Position numbers and translations under genes: made by a program. 5,686 nucleotides of DNA from an uncultured Eubacteriales bacterium (GTDB taxonomy: Bacteria; Bacillota; Clostridia; Oscillospirales; CAG-272): the NCBI GenBank assembly GCA_900552255.1, contig URZF01000106.1, forward strand, positions 1-5,686, read 5' to 3'. Under the pieces are notes generated by a model. It searched no databases, was not told the origin of the DNA, and saw only the letters and a list, made by a program, of their open reading frames with translations. How positions within the stretch are numbered: the first letter of the stretch is position 1; each line of letters opens with the position of its first letter. Shown here piece after piece: positions 5,667-5,686 of the stretch.

Positions 5667-5686
5667 ATGGCAGAACGGCCGGCTGT
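5667..5686 (+). CDS. Possible start of a divergent gene, cut by the window end
   Basis: An ATG at 5667 opens a frame (M-A-E-R-P-A) to the window edge, about 30 bases downstream of the predicted start of the rightward transcript. The only ribosome-binding-like sequence is TTTGGA, just 3 bases before the ATG, which is weak and too close. The real start may lie beyond the window. Nothing can be said about the product. Confidence 0.15.

Overview
The window looks like chromosomal DNA from a Gram-positive, Clostridia-type (Firmicutes/Bacillota) bacterium of moderate GC, possibly a gut or other anaerobic lineage. The reasons are strong AGGAGG-type ribosome binding sites, a sigma-A-like promoter with an extended -10 element, a U-tract hairpin terminator and protein families common in that group. 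The lineage is an inference; no rRNA or marker gene is present.

All well-supported genes lie on the minus strand, so the window reads from right to left. A promoter at 5536-5564 drives a three-gene unit: (1) a large glycoside hydrolase family 2 (GH2) enzyme, 2485-5496; (2) 25 bases later, an integral-membrane M50-like zinc metalloprotease with a soluble helical C-terminal domain, 1332-2459; (3) 4 bases later, a small hot-dog-fold thioesterase related to fluoroacetyl-CoA thioesterase FlK, 941-1327. A perfect 23-bp hairpin with T-tracts on both strands (889-937) ends the unit just after the thioesterase stop codon.

Beyond the terminator is a fourth minus-strand gene (96-812). It encodes an unrecognised protein of about 238 aa with one hydrophobic segment near its N-terminus. 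It has an excellent ribosome binding site but no ordinary in-frame start codon at the right distance. Either it starts at ATT, or one extra G has separated a well-placed TTG start from the reading frame.

The right end (5497-5686) is a divergent regulatory region. The GH2 promoter faces left, and a second near-consensus promoter (5602-5630) faces right out of the window. Two inverted repeats lie in or beside these promoters. A divergently transcribed gene, plausibly a regulator of the sugar operon, would be expected just beyond the window.

The operon mixes functions: a cytoplasmic sugar-chain hydrolase, a membrane protease and an acyl-CoA-type thioesterase have no textbook shared pathway. I see no mobile element, CRISPR array, tRNA or rRNA, and no convincing evidence of an entirely new system. 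The points most worth checking are the start-site anomaly of the 96-812 gene, the lid-less FlK-like thioesterase, and the unusual operon composition.
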